The position numbers were made by a program, and so were the translations under genes. The notes beneath the pieces were generated by a model that did no database searches, was not told the DNA's origin, and was given only the letters and a program-made list of their open reading frames with translations. Source: Pinguiococcus pyrenoidosus (lineage: Eukaryota; Sar; Pinguiophyceae; Pinguiochrysidales; Pinguiochrysidaceae). Taken from it: a DNA stretch of 64,000 nucleotides. The stretch spans positions 26,599 through 90,598 of the forward strand of contig JAAMXY010000738.1 in assembly GCA_019677205.1 (NCBI GenBank), in the 5' to 3' direction. Below are positions 43,142-54,300 of this stretch, piece after piece. Position 1 is the first letter of the stretch. Every line of letters begins with the position of its first letter.

Positions 43142-44543
43142 ATGGCGTATCTTCTGGACTCTCTCATCACCGCCAGCGAGGGCGTGGTCGTGCCCTTGGT
43201 GGAGATGAACGTGGTCCCCGATGTGGTGGTGCGCTGGGGCATGCGGCGCATGAACGCCGATAGGTACCGCACCGTGAAAGATCCGCCGCCGCGTCTCCGC
43301 CGCTGTCTCACAGCGCCCCCCCCGCAGACAGACCAAGGTCGAGGCGATGAGCGCCAGCGCCAAGATGGAGGAGACGCGGCGCTTCGCGGAGGAGCTGCGC
43401 ACGTACCCCATCGCCGTCGCCACCGACGATGCGAATACGCAGCACTATGAAGTGCCGGCAGCGCTGTACGACTGCTGCCTCGGCCCGTACAAGAAGTACT
43501 CGTCCGGCTACTGGCCCACGCCGGACACGACCTTTGAGGAAAGCGAGACGGCGATGCTGGAGCTGTACTGCGAGCGGGCGCAGCTCGAGGACGGCATGGC
43601 GATCCTCGATCTGGGCTGCGGCTGGGGCTCCGTGTCGCTCTTTGTGGCGGAGAAGTACCCCAATGCACGCGTCGTCGGCCTCAGCAACTCCAACTCCCAG
43701 CGCGAGTACATCATGCAAACGGCCAAAGCCAAGGGCCTCTCCAACGTCGAGATCATCACCGGGAACATCGCGGACTTCGAGATGGACGCGAGGCATCTCC
43801 ATTTCGACCGCGTTATCAGCATAGAGGTGCGAGCACCAGCCACCTCCTTGCGCAATAGCCCACCTGCTCAGATTTCTGTTTCGCCTTTCGATTCATTAAA
43901 AAAAAAACAACAACAACAACAAAAACAACAACAAACAACAGATGTTTGAGCACATGAAGAACTACGGCAAGCTGCTTGAGAAGGTGTCGAGCTGGCTCAA
44001 GCCCGGTGGAAAGCTCTTCATCCACATCTTCACCCACAGGGACATGCCGTACCACTTCGAGGACGGCTGGCTAGCCGAGAATTTCTTCGTAAGTGCTCCT
44101 TTCAGACGCTTCAGGCGTTTCAGACGTTGAGCTTGCTGACCGTGGCACTTTCGCGACGCTGTCAAAGACCGGAGGAACGATGCCCAGCGACGAGCTTCTC
44201 ATGCATTTCCAGGAGCACGTGCACCTGGAGGATCACTGGATCGTGGACGGGACGCACTACTACAAGACCGGAAACGCGTGGCTCGAGAAGCTCGACGCCA
44301 ACAAAGAGAAGGTCCGGTGGCCCCGCATTTCTTCTTCGCGCTTCGCCGCTACCGCTGCGTCCTCATGCATACTTGGTTTGTTCGGAACAGGTCTGGCCAG
44401 TGCTCACGGAGACCTACGGAGCCGGCAATGAGCTGAAGTGGTGGGTGAATTGGCGCCTCTTCTTCATGGCCACGGCGGAGCTCTTCGGCATGAACGACGG
44501 CCAGACGTGGGTCGTCTCGCACTATCGCTTCGTCAAGCACTGA
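43142..44543 (+). CDS. Coclaurine N-methyltransferase-like / CFA-synthase family enzyme
   Basis: The protein belongs to the SAM-dependent family that includes cyclopropane fatty-acid synthase and plant coclaurine N-methyltransferase; members methylate lipids or small amines. Five exons, 43142-43263, 43328-43826, 43942-44088, 44168-44311 and 44391-44543, give 354 aa. Motif I is MAILDLGCGWGSVSLFVAEK, preceded by the family block HYEVPAALYDCCLGP and YSSGYWPTPDTTFEESE. Then come VISIEMFEHMKNY (over the exon 2-3 junction), LKPGGKLFIHIFTH, FFTGGTMPSDELLMHF and a C-terminal GMNDGQTWVVSHYRF. The acceptor of intron 2 is a run of CAA triplets instead of pyrimidines. Overall pattern favours the coclaurine-NMT-like branch; the natural substrate is unknown. 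Confidence 0.88.
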
Positions 44544-44577
44544 GGGGTGAGCGGGATGTCGGTGGCATGGCCCACTC

Positions 44578-44612
44578 CGCACCGCACCGCACCGCACCAC
44601 ACCGCGCCGGAG
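44578..44612. repeat. (CCGCA)n short tandem repeat
   Basis: CCGCACCGCACCGCACCACACCGCG lies between the methyltransferase stop and the convergent AT-hook-like gene. Confidence 0.6.
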
Positions 44613-44862
44613 GCGGATCGCGCCTGGGCAGCGCACGGGAGGCCCGATCTCCGTCGCTTGCTCTCGCAGGGGAGGTGGAGATTCCCTCGGAAACTGGGGA
44701 TACCGCTTCGTGTCAAAGAGTCTATCCATTCATGTTGCGGCGTGGAGCTGCCCGCGCTGCATTCCCGGAAGCCAAGCCGTAAGGGCATGGCCCTTTGCCG
44801 GCTTCTGAATCGCACGAGAGACGGGCGGTGAAGGGCAGACGGCGCTCCGCGAATGAACAAAT

Positions 44863-46036
44863 TCAGTTCGTGTCCTTCGCCTCAGCGCTTGCGGCTGCCG
44901 CGTCTGTGCTCTGAGGCGCCACGGCAAGGCCTGCTTCCTTGGCACGCATTGCCTCAAATGCACCTACTCGTCTCCTAAGCTCTTGTATCTCCCCTTTCAG
45001 CGTCCTCAGCTCGTTGAGAACATCTACGTTGTCCGCATCACCTTGCCCATAGTCCCTTTTCAATATCTTGGCCTTGATCTCCTCAAACTCCGTCTTCGTG
45101 AGCAGCTCTCGGTCCAGCAGCTCTGCTGCATCTTTTAGGTCCAGTCCTGTAGCACCGCAGAGCTCGTTAGCTCCACACAAAAGAAGAAGAAGAAGAAGAA
45201 GAAAGCCGATCATCCGAACGGGTCCGCTTCCGGCGCCAGACGCTTCTGCGCACCTTCCCTGGGCCGTTTCTTCCCTGACACCGTCGCGAGGGCCGCCTGC
45301 GCGGCTTTCACGGTCAGATCGCTTCCGTTGCTTTGGATGGCTGCCATGGCCGGCATGGCCGACTTGGAGACTGCTACAGCCGCCGCCGCGGCTTCGGAGG
45401 CCACCGTGTCCAGCAGGAAGGTCGAGGCGTCCGGATCGGCATCGTCTCGGCGCGAGTTGGCCGTCTGCGTCTCCAAGACCGCTTTCACCCGTCCCAACGC
45501 CGCGAGTCTGCGGAACTCCAGCTCCTGCGCCTGCGCCTCGGCCACGCTGTAGGCCTTGGCCAAGGCTTGCTTGACTTCATCCTCGTTGGAGACCCAGGTG
45601 CCCGTGATGGGATTCCACTTCATTCCCTTGGGACTGCGACCTCGAGGCCGCCCGACGAACTTCGGCCCTTCGCCGCTCAGCCACTCTCCTGCATTCGGGA
45701 AAGAGGCGTGGAATCAGAGAACTGTCGTTACGCGTGTGCATCGTTTCTTAGTATCTTCGCGCGAAGTCGAATACCTCTCCCGGCGTGCCAGTATTTGCCT
45801 TTGGGCGGGCGACCTCGCGGCTGCGGCAGTGTGCTGGCTTTCTTCGGCGTTGAGCCCGAGGCCGCAATCTCTCTCTGTGAGACGCGAAGCCGAACAAGTG
45901 AGCAAATCTGGCAATTCTGCGCGGAAATCCGCGGATTTGCTCCCCCGCTTCTCTGCGGAATCACCTCTGTCCCGAAGCTGGATCTGGCGCCGTCGCCGCT
46001 GAATAAGTCTCCTTCATTCGGGCGCTCCGGCTCCAT
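44863..46036 (-). CDS. AT-hook-like nuclear protein with SHOCT-like C-terminus
   Basis: Three exons, 46036-45775, 45688-45254 and 45146-44863, join in phase to 326 aa. Two similar basic motifs, PRGRPPKGKYWHAG (about residue 74) and GRPRGRSPKGMKWNPITG (about residue 99), carry the RGRP core of AT-hooks, which bind the minor groove of AT-rich DNA. A helical Ala/Glu-rich region follows (VKQALAKAYSVAEAQAQELE). The third exon starts LDLKDAAELLDRELLTKTEF and EEIKAKIL, like a SHOCT short helical domain, then a coiled coil (VLNELRTLKGEIQELRRRV). The second intron contains a TTC-repeat pyrimidine tract that otherwise reads as a false poly-Leu signal peptide with an overlapping start. Function unknown; a chromatin role is a guess from the AT-hooks. 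Confidence 0.65.
45178..45205 (-). repeat. (TTC)n polypyrimidine tract of an intron
   Basis: On the minus strand, TTTCTTCTTCTTCTTCTTCT precedes the inferred acceptor ending GCTACAG at 45147. It fits a long branch-site/pyrimidine region and explains the Leu-rich open frame beginning MIGF. Confidence 0.6.
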
Positions 46037-46373
46037 GAAGGCGGTAAAAACGAAGTGCAAAGTCGAAAAGTCGGAAAGAGACTCCGGTGACGAAGATTTG
46101 CGGCGCAAAGAAATGACGTTCAACACAAACCGGCAGCCGGAAACCCGTGGAAAAACGGCAAACGTGCTGTGGCATGGCCACCCAAGTTGGAAAAATGCAG
46201 CTTTTCACGGGATTGGCGCAGTCCCCGAAGTGTTCAAATTTGGTGAAAGCTCTCCCGCTATCTCATTGGGATATACAAAGACGACAATAGATTACAAAAG
46301 ATTCTGCCCCCGGGCTGCTATCCTTCACGGTCAATAATTGGAATCCTCTTTTGAAAATTTCGGCGGCCGAAGA

Positions 46374-46386
46374 TTTCCCGCCAAAA
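46374..46386 (+). promoter_or_regulatory. E2F-like box TTTCCCGCCAAAA
   Basis: The box lies 64 bp upstream of the ATG of the unknown gene at 46451. Confidence 0.5.
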
Positions 46387-46450
46387 CTGTTTGAGATCTT
46401 CTTGGGTCTCTTGGGGTCTTTTTGGGTACAAACGCTGCGGCAGCGATGAG

Positions 46451-46973
46451 ATGGACCCCATCTTCTGGAAGGCTCCCCACATCCTCTGCCAGCTCCGCCG
46501 CAGCGATGCAGTCGACTTCGATATCGTGCGAGGTGAAGCGTCCGCAGCTCCATTCCGGCGCGTTGCGGACGGACATGTGGCGCCGCCCTTGGCGTCGACT
46601 GTACGGCGGATATGGCACGACACGTTACAGCGACAGATCCTTTGTGTTCTGAAGCTGTGCAAAGCTTCCGAAGACGCATTCGAGCTCAAGTGGTATCAAC
46701 TTCGGCGGTCGCGCGAAGAGCGGCTCATCGGACAAACCTCGCTGAGCACTTTGGACGCGCCGCAAGGTAGCAGCTTCACGCTGGCTCTTCTTGATGGGCC
46801 ATGCTGCAAGGTGATCGGAGATGGAGCGGAAGTCCTATGCACCGCTGCGCTTGTGGATGCCGACGGCGAAGAGAAAACACGAAGCGTCGCAAGTGTTGCG
46901 CGGTCGACTTTGCGGTCTCGAGGCTGTGTGGTGGAGATATCAGAGGTGAGGTCACTTGTCATGTATGTGTTTA

Positions 46974-47042
<69 letters not shown>

Positions 47043-47136
47043 NNNNNNNNNNNNNNNNNNNNNNNNNNNNNNNNNNNNNNNNNNNNNNNNNNNNNNNNNN
47101 NNNNNNNNNNNNNNNNNNNNNNNNNNNNNNNNNNNN

Positions 47137-47195
<59 letters not shown>

Positions 47196-48140
47196 TCTCC
47201 GAACGCCTTGATCACTCATGACAACAACACGCAGGTGTCTCCACATGGTGCAGTGGTGGTGGCTGTAGACGGCGTGAGCGTCTGGAGAGGGTCTTTCCAT
47301 GGGCGGATCTGCGGGTTCCACAGCTGCACTGCAAAGGGAAGCAAGTGTCTCTTCGTTGCGTGGGTCATCCCGATGCCGGCTCCTTGGCTGTCGGACAGTG
47401 ACGCTGCCTCCGACGCTACGCGGCCGCTGCGATGCACTGCGGTTCCGGTCATTCTGGGTGAGAGTCCGGCAGACGACGCGGAACAGAAGCCAAGCTGGAC
47501 TGTCACCTTGGGACCGGGCTTGCCCAACGTCTTGACTGCGGAGCCGAGCCCAAACGGAGATTTGAAGCTCTTGGTCGAGACCGAGAGGCCGCTGGGCCGC
47601 GGACATGACCTGCAGGAGCTCGCGCAACAGTGGAGACCGCAGGAGTCACTGCAGAGGGCCGGAGGGAAGGACGAGCGCCTGGGATACTGGAAACGCGTGA
47701 GCAGTGCGAAAGGCGCTGCGTTATACGAATGGACGGACAACGACGCCGAAAGAGAGACAGCAATGACCCGTGATACGCCTGCCGGGGGGCACGAGAATGG
47801 CGGTGCAGCGGACCCGAGGATACATCTGCCTCGCAAGCTGGAAACGAGGAAGGCGCTACTTGAGAAGGAGTTGCAGAAGCTTCAGCGGACTGTGGAGGAG
47901 AAGCAGGCGCTGCTTCGGCACTCTCAGCAGGGTCTGCGGAACTTCTACACCAATCCGTTCTTGCTAGCCACGCCCCAAGGCCTTCGCAAGGAGCCGACCG
48001 GCGAAGCTGATAAGGCGGATAGAGCTGCCAAGAGGCTGCGAAGGGCGAGCTTCACGGAGAGGTTTGCGAAAGACCGAAGTGCTTTCCCTGGCGTGTTGAG
48101 ACCGCCTCCGATCGACCATTTTGAGCCGAGCGCAGCGTAG
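46451..48140 (+). CDS. Unknown protein with C-terminal coiled coil
   Basis: I do not recognise this protein. Exons 46451-46945 and 47232-48140 give 467 aa starting MDPIFWKAPHIL. The N-terminal ~170 residues are mixed, with a predicted sandwich-like stretch (SSFTLALLDGPCCKVIGDGA). The second exon continues with GAVVVAVDGVSVWRG and CLFVAWVIPMPAPW, an acidic linker, then a coiled coil (LETRKALLEKELQKLQRTVE) and a short conserved-looking tail NFYTNPFLLATPQGL. The intron includes a (GT)n run, an assembly gap and a (GA)n run, so its true length is unknown and an exon could be hidden there. Reading frame is preserved across the inferred splice. Confidence 0.6.
46976..47032. repeat. (GT)n microsatellite
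   Basis: Nearly pure GT dinucleotides run up to the assembly gap inside the intron of the unknown gene. Confidence 0.95.
47043..47136. other. Assembly gap (94 N)
   Basis: This is a run of N flanked by GA dinucleotides on both sides. The unresolved interval is probably more of the same low-complexity DNA. Confidence 0.99.
47137..47192. repeat. (GA)n microsatellite
   Basis: Pure GA dinucleotides run from the gap to the start of unique sequence, still inside the intron. Confidence 0.95.
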
Positions 48141-48316
48141 ACTTGCAATAAGACTTTAAACAGAAAGGATTCCAAGAAACGTGTCTGCACGGCGGTGAAG
48201 GGAGACCGCGAGAAAGCTCCTTTCGTCTAGCTGCACAGCGTTCCAAAGGCTGCACAGCATTCCAAAAGCCGCACGGCCAAGCCTGACGAGATCCTCACGA
48301 GATCCTCGGCTGTCAG

Positions 48317-51300
48317 CTACTTCGGCAGACCTTTGAGGATCTCTCGAAAAGTCTTCCGCGAATCAAGCACCCGGACTGGATGAATGCAATCGGCAAGCGC
48401 CGGGTTTGCGTCCAGGACGTCTTTCACCAGCTTCCGGAGCTGCCGCTCATCGTCGTCCCAGGTGCTTTTCTGCTGCGCCCTTTCCAGGGAAGCCGCGGAC
48501 GCCTCGGACGGGTCCACTTTGTCTTTGTCCAGCCCATCCAACGTAGGGGAGTTGGGACTACGGCCCTCCGACTCGTCTTTCAGCTTGCGCTTGACGCCTT
48601 TCCCTTGGCTCCTCCCCAAGCTCCGTTCGTTCCCCTTGCCCCTCGGTGGGGATCTCTCCGCACTGCGCTTTCGAGCCGCGATGGCACGCGACGTGCAACC
48701 TCGGAGATGCAGAATCCGAGCCGCATCGATCAGGAGCGCAAGGAGCGCACTACGCTGCATTTCGGTGCGGCGGCCCTTGCTCGACGGCTTTGTCAGGAGG
48801 TCGGGAAGACCGCACTCGATGTAGTCGCTAGGAAGGTTGGTGAGCGCGCTCAGAACCGACGTCCAGAGGATCGGCGTGTATTCCAGATACCTCATCCTCA
48901 CTCTGACGGTGAGCCGGCTGCGCGAGTCAAAGTCTCGCTGATCGCTTGCATCTCGGATGCCTTCTTGCTTGCCGAAGAAGTTGCCCCGGGCCTGCGCGGC
49001 GCTCTTCGGACTTGGATCACCGCTGGCCCTAAAGCTCAGCTGCCGTGACTGCGGGCTCCGTCTGCTGCTCGCCACGCTCTGTGGCAGCAGCGCCTCTAGA
49101 GCGGGGGCGGTGTTCGATGGACTGCCGTCCTCTCCGATGTCCTGCTCGAGCGCGTCGTACAGGAGCGGCAAGATCCGCATGAAAATGGCAGGATGGTTCC
49201 GGCTGAGATTCTCCAGAGACGCGGGGGAGCTGTCGGCAGGCTTGGCGCCCGTCTGCGCAAGCCGAAGCGCCTCTTCCGCGATGAATTGCTCGGTGCCACT
49301 CAGGGCACCAAGATCTTCAAGGACCTGCGGATTCGCCCCGACGTCCGATGGCACGGAGTCGAGTGTGAAGGATGGGCTTGATCTGCCGTCCCAATGGGGA
49401 CTGCGGCGCGGATTGAGCGCCGGACTCGTCCGCATGCTACTGGGAACCGGACTTGGCGGCCGCTCCGGCTGCTGCGGCTTCGTCGGCAGGAAGGCTTCTA
49501 GGTTCTTGGCAATCCACACGTCCCACAAGTCAGCCGCTCCCGTCCTATCCGCGCGCACCGGCGTCGTGAAGGAAGCCTTCCCTTCGGACATCTTCCTGGC
49601 CTCGCCGTCGGCTCTACCTTTCAGGACGGGGCTTGGCTGCGGATCCACGTCGAAGGCCTGCGAGTCGGCGTCCAACAAGCTGCTCTCAAGAGGCGTCTCC
49701 GGCTGGGTGGCTGGCGTGTCCTCGAGAATCATGCTCATGGGAGTCTCCCTTGGCTCGGCACCGACAGGCTGCGCTGGGGTCTCCGTTGGCTTGCTCTCGA
49801 CGACCTTCCCTTGCGAATCGTCAAATGCTGCCTTCAGCGCGCCAGGTCGGATCGTGTACAGCCTCAGGAGAAGCCATGACGAAAGCTGCATTCCGGCCGG
49901 AGAGTGCATTTCAAGCTCTAGTTCCAACTCGTCGTCGTCGTCGCTGTCGTCTAGGCCCAGTTCTTCCATGTCGTCCGCGTCCGAAGGACGCCGCTCACGG
50001 TGCCTTCCATGCACGACGGCGTGGTCTGCGAGCTCTCGTATGGCCCGCACCCCACACGCAAACAAGGCCTTGTCGCCCAGCATGGCAGCAATCACCCAGC
50101 GAACGGCACAGGAGAAGGGAAGGGAGCCCCACTGAAGCTGCAGCATCCAATAGATGATCCGCCGGAGGCGCTTCTCCTCGAGCCGTATCCACCGTGGAAG
50201 CGAGGGAAAGCTGGCCGGCGCAAAGCCGAGACTCGCGTCGTCAAAGGCGCCTGGGTTGAACCCAACTTTTCCGTCAATCTCCGCAAGCTGGAGGAGGGCT
50301 TCGCACGCGAGTCTCCCATCCAATTCGACGGCTGCATGCGCTTCGGAGAAGAGCCACGCCACGACCGCCGACCATCCTTCCCGCCGTATCCTCTGGGGCA
50401 GCTCCTTTACCGCGCGTCGCGACCGCGTCTTGGACGCCATCGAGAAGCAGGCCCTTAAATAGCTCTCCAGGTCTTTCGGTGGCGCTTTCCACTCAACCTT
50501 CGCCTCGTCGGGACGAGCGCCGCCCTGGCGTTCTTTATCGAATGCCGCCCGGGGAACATCCGCTTGGGCGATCTCGACCAGGCTCGCCAGCTTCTCCAGA
50601 GCTCGGAGATCGGCGTGAGACTTCCAATTCTCCCGAAATGGCGCTTCACGAATCTTCGCCTTCACGAAGCGCCACACCGGCGAGCGGCCCATCAAGCTCT
50701 CTTGCTCGACGAGACGGCCCGAGTCCATCTCCCGCTGTATACTCGCGAAGACGCGCTGCATCCAGGAACCCTGGGCGCTTTCAAGCACTGCTGCCCCACC
50801 GTTCTCGTCGAGGCGAAGAATGCATTGCGCTTTCAGTGATGGCAGCATCCCGCTGAGCTTCAGCACCTCCAGAAGCAGATCAACCGAGCAGTACTGAACG
50901 GTGAAGCGGCCGTATCGACTCTTCGCCAAGCGACGCCAATCCTGGCGGCAGAGCGCCGTGGCAAGGCTCGGGCCCAATCTGTCGCTGAAACGCGAAGAGG
51001 ACAGATGCCCGGCAAGGTTATCCGCAGAGCGAGTCATGGCGGGGTCCACCTTTCCGTGACTGTGCACAAGGGCCAGCAGCAGCACGACAGCTCGAAGCAG
51101 CGGACGCGTCGCTAGCTTCTGGTCTGATCCGTCATCCTCAACATCCTCGAGGGCCTTGAGCATCCCGCGCGCAAGCTTCTCGTACGCACTCGGATGGTTC
51201 GTGACCGTGTCCCGTGCGAACTGAAAGCGATCGCAGATGAAACGGCACACCGGCTGGAGATCTGCGGAGCTGCCCATCGACAGCGCCTCCAAGTAGATGA

Positions 51301-54300
51301 GCAGGATCGTCGGATCCGTCTCGACCTGCAGCGCGTCTCGGATGGTCTTGCTGATGAGACTGGCGACTGGATCCATCCTGGCTTCTTCATTGGAGGAGCT
51401 CCCTTCACCCTGGCGAGCCTGGATCACAGCAGACAACCACGCGACCTCCTGACTTGGTCGCGGCGACGACGGCACGCTCTCGTCCTGTGCGTGCAGAGCC
51501 TTCAAGGCCTCGAAGGCTGCCAGCCTCCTGTTCGCGTCGCCCTCGGACAACTCGTCGAAGATGATGCGGAGGACGGCCAGATCTTCAGCAGAGCAGGCTT
51601 CATCGCCACGCAAGATCTTGTCGAAGCGACGGAGCCGCTTGGTCAAGGGCCTGAGAAGAGCTCCAACATCCACGTTCGGCAAGTCATCTGGTGTCATCGC
51701 GACGAGAAGGAGATGCGCAAGACCGGCTTGCGGCATCCGAGGTAACGTAAGCGTCGGCTCCACGGAAAGGGCGGGAACGAGCCACTCAAAGTTCGCCCTG
51801 ATGACCTCGCGATCGAAGTGACCGCCTCCGCCGACCGCTGCTCGGATGAAGTCTGGCTCCCGACTCCCTCGGAGTCTGCTCCCGATGTTCAGCTCCTGAT
51901 CAAGTTTCTGGAAGGCCTCGATCACCCAAGACGGAGGCCGTCGAGCAACGGAATGCAGGTCGAACTCGATCAGGCCGTCCTTGAGCTCATTCCACGCCTT
52001 CGCGTCGGCATCGAAGGAGGCGGCCTTGGAGATCCTTCTGCTGGCGGCCAAGTCCCGCTCACCCCGTCGTTTTCGAGGCAGGTGCTGCCAATCCTCTTCT
52101 TCCCGAGCGTCTTCGTCCAATAGATCCCGGATCGCGAAGCGTTGCTTCCTTTTCCGCCCCCGCTTGGAAACCGAGGTGACCTTCTCCGAGGCCGTCGTCC
52201 GCAGCCGGTTTCGACTCTGGTGCCGCCTCTCGGCTGCCTTGGCGATCTGCTCGTCGGTCACCGAGTCCGGATCAGCGAAATCACGTCTTTGGCGGAAGTA
52301 TTTCGTGACTCGTTCGCGCCAGGCCTTCTCCTTCTGCTCAGCGGACACAGCGGCCTGCACCACCACATTCACATTGGTCTGCGCTTCAGAATCCTCGGCC
52401 TCGGCCTCGGCCTCAGCTTCGAGCTCGAGCGAATCCCGCTGGTAGCGATCTCCCAAAGACAGAGCGAGCAGCGGATGAGCCGCCTGCAGCTTCAGGGCGT
52501 CCAGCTTCTGCTGCTCGGACCTCTTCTTGTAGACCGGCATGGTCGCGAGCGTGTGCCTTGCGCCAGGCGGGGGGAAGCTAAAGGTGCTACACACGGACAT
52601 CTGCATGAGGCACCGGAAGGTCGGCATCTCGTTCCACAGCTTGAGGCCCACTGACCGCGGCGCCCACGCTGCCAACGCGACCAGAACCATGCACGACTTC
52701 CAGAAGACCTGCGCAAGCGCCAGGGCTTCCGGATCCAAGTTGCCCTCACGACGTTTCTTGCGCAGATCCTCCATGCACCGCACCGCACGGGGCGGCAGAT
52801 CCCGCCTTGCGACCGCCATTGCTTGCACGAGCAACGGGAAGAAGGCGTTCGAATCAGGTATGTGAATCTCGGGCCGATTCCCATCATTCTCCATCGAGGG
52901 GTGAACATCGCCGTTCGAAGCCGCAGATCCAGCACCGCTCGGGCTGTACGAGGCGTCCGAAGCGATGGATCCCAGCCACGCAGCTCTCCTCCTTGCCTTC
53001 GAGAAGGCGATCCCGGGACCCCCCGCATGCTGCCATGAACTAAAAAGACCGTCGCGGCTCTTTGCGTTCCGCAGAACTTGCATTACGTAGCTGTTCAGGT
53101 ACTGCAGCTTCGCCGGCAGACGCGGCTCGTCCTTCGACGCATTTGGCGTCGAGGAGCTGCCGACGCCCTTGGAAGCGTCCTCCGCAGTTTCAAACGCGAT
53201 TTGGGGGATCGACAAGATAAGCGAGAGGATCGCGCCACTAACACACGCGAACTCCGCCATCTGCGAACTGTACTGCCGCTCCCCTTCCTTCAGACTACTG
53301 AGTAGAGATGGGTTGACGGAAAGCGAGTTCATACTCGCTTCCGTCTGGGAATCATCACGGAAGAGGATCATGTTCAGACACTGAAGACACAGGCTAGCAG
53401 AATCCCCGGGACTGGGGATGGTATGCAGCCTCCGGGAGGGACCATCACCCTTCAAAAGGGTCTCCAAGAGGAAGTGGCAAACGAGATCGCTGGCAACTCG
53501 GATTTCCAGTAGAAGGACAACGCGAAGCTCAGCGGACTGGTGCTGCGCATTGCGCTGCTCTGTCGAGGCCGCAGGCTTCGCGTCGCCGTTCGTTGTTGCT
53601 TGGTGGGGGTCGCTGGTAGCTTGGCTTGGAGCCGTGGTTCCCTCGCCGTCACGACGAGCCGCGCGATCCCTCAGATGACCTCCAGGCATTGCCCGACCCC
53701 CTGCCATCGGCGCGCCGCGCCCTCGGTGCCCACTGGCCGTCCGCTGCGCATCCCGCGGATGACCACGGCGGTTTCGATCCCGCTTCGTCGCGCTGCTTTG
53801 TATCTCTTTCTGCGTCATCAACGCGCCCGTCCCGCGGAGCACCAGCGCCTGCCGGCACAGCGCTGCGAGGAAGAACACAACCGTCCTCTGCACATCGGCG
53901 CCGACGAAGAGCTGCCCATCGACTCGACTATCGATCAGGAAATCAAACCTTGAAGAGTAGAGGGGACTGGCCACGCTCCTGAGGCGGAGAAGGCCCTTGA
54001 CTAAGGTGGGCATGTGCAGCAGCCCCGCTTCTTCGAGAATCCGGTCGCGGAGGAGCCGGCAGAAGGTTGAGGCCACCACCACGATGGCAGCCTCTGCGCT
54101 GCTGGCTCCGGCGGGTTCTTCGACGAAAGCGCTCATGTCCTGAAGAGACTTCACGCGAGACCTCGGCATCGGCTGCCTCTGCCACTGGGCCCTTGCAGAC
54201 TCAACGATGGGACTTTGGCACGCCAGGGCGGCGGCCTCGGCAAAGGAGATGCCGATGGAAAGATTGAAGGCCTCGACAACCTTCTCGCCGAGGTCGCCGG

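Noticed and set aside
44863-45213. Small secreted protein starting MIGFLLLLLLLL
   Set aside because: The Leu run is encoded by a TTC/CTT repeat that fits an intron pyrimidine tract, and splicing joins the rest in frame to the upstream exon.
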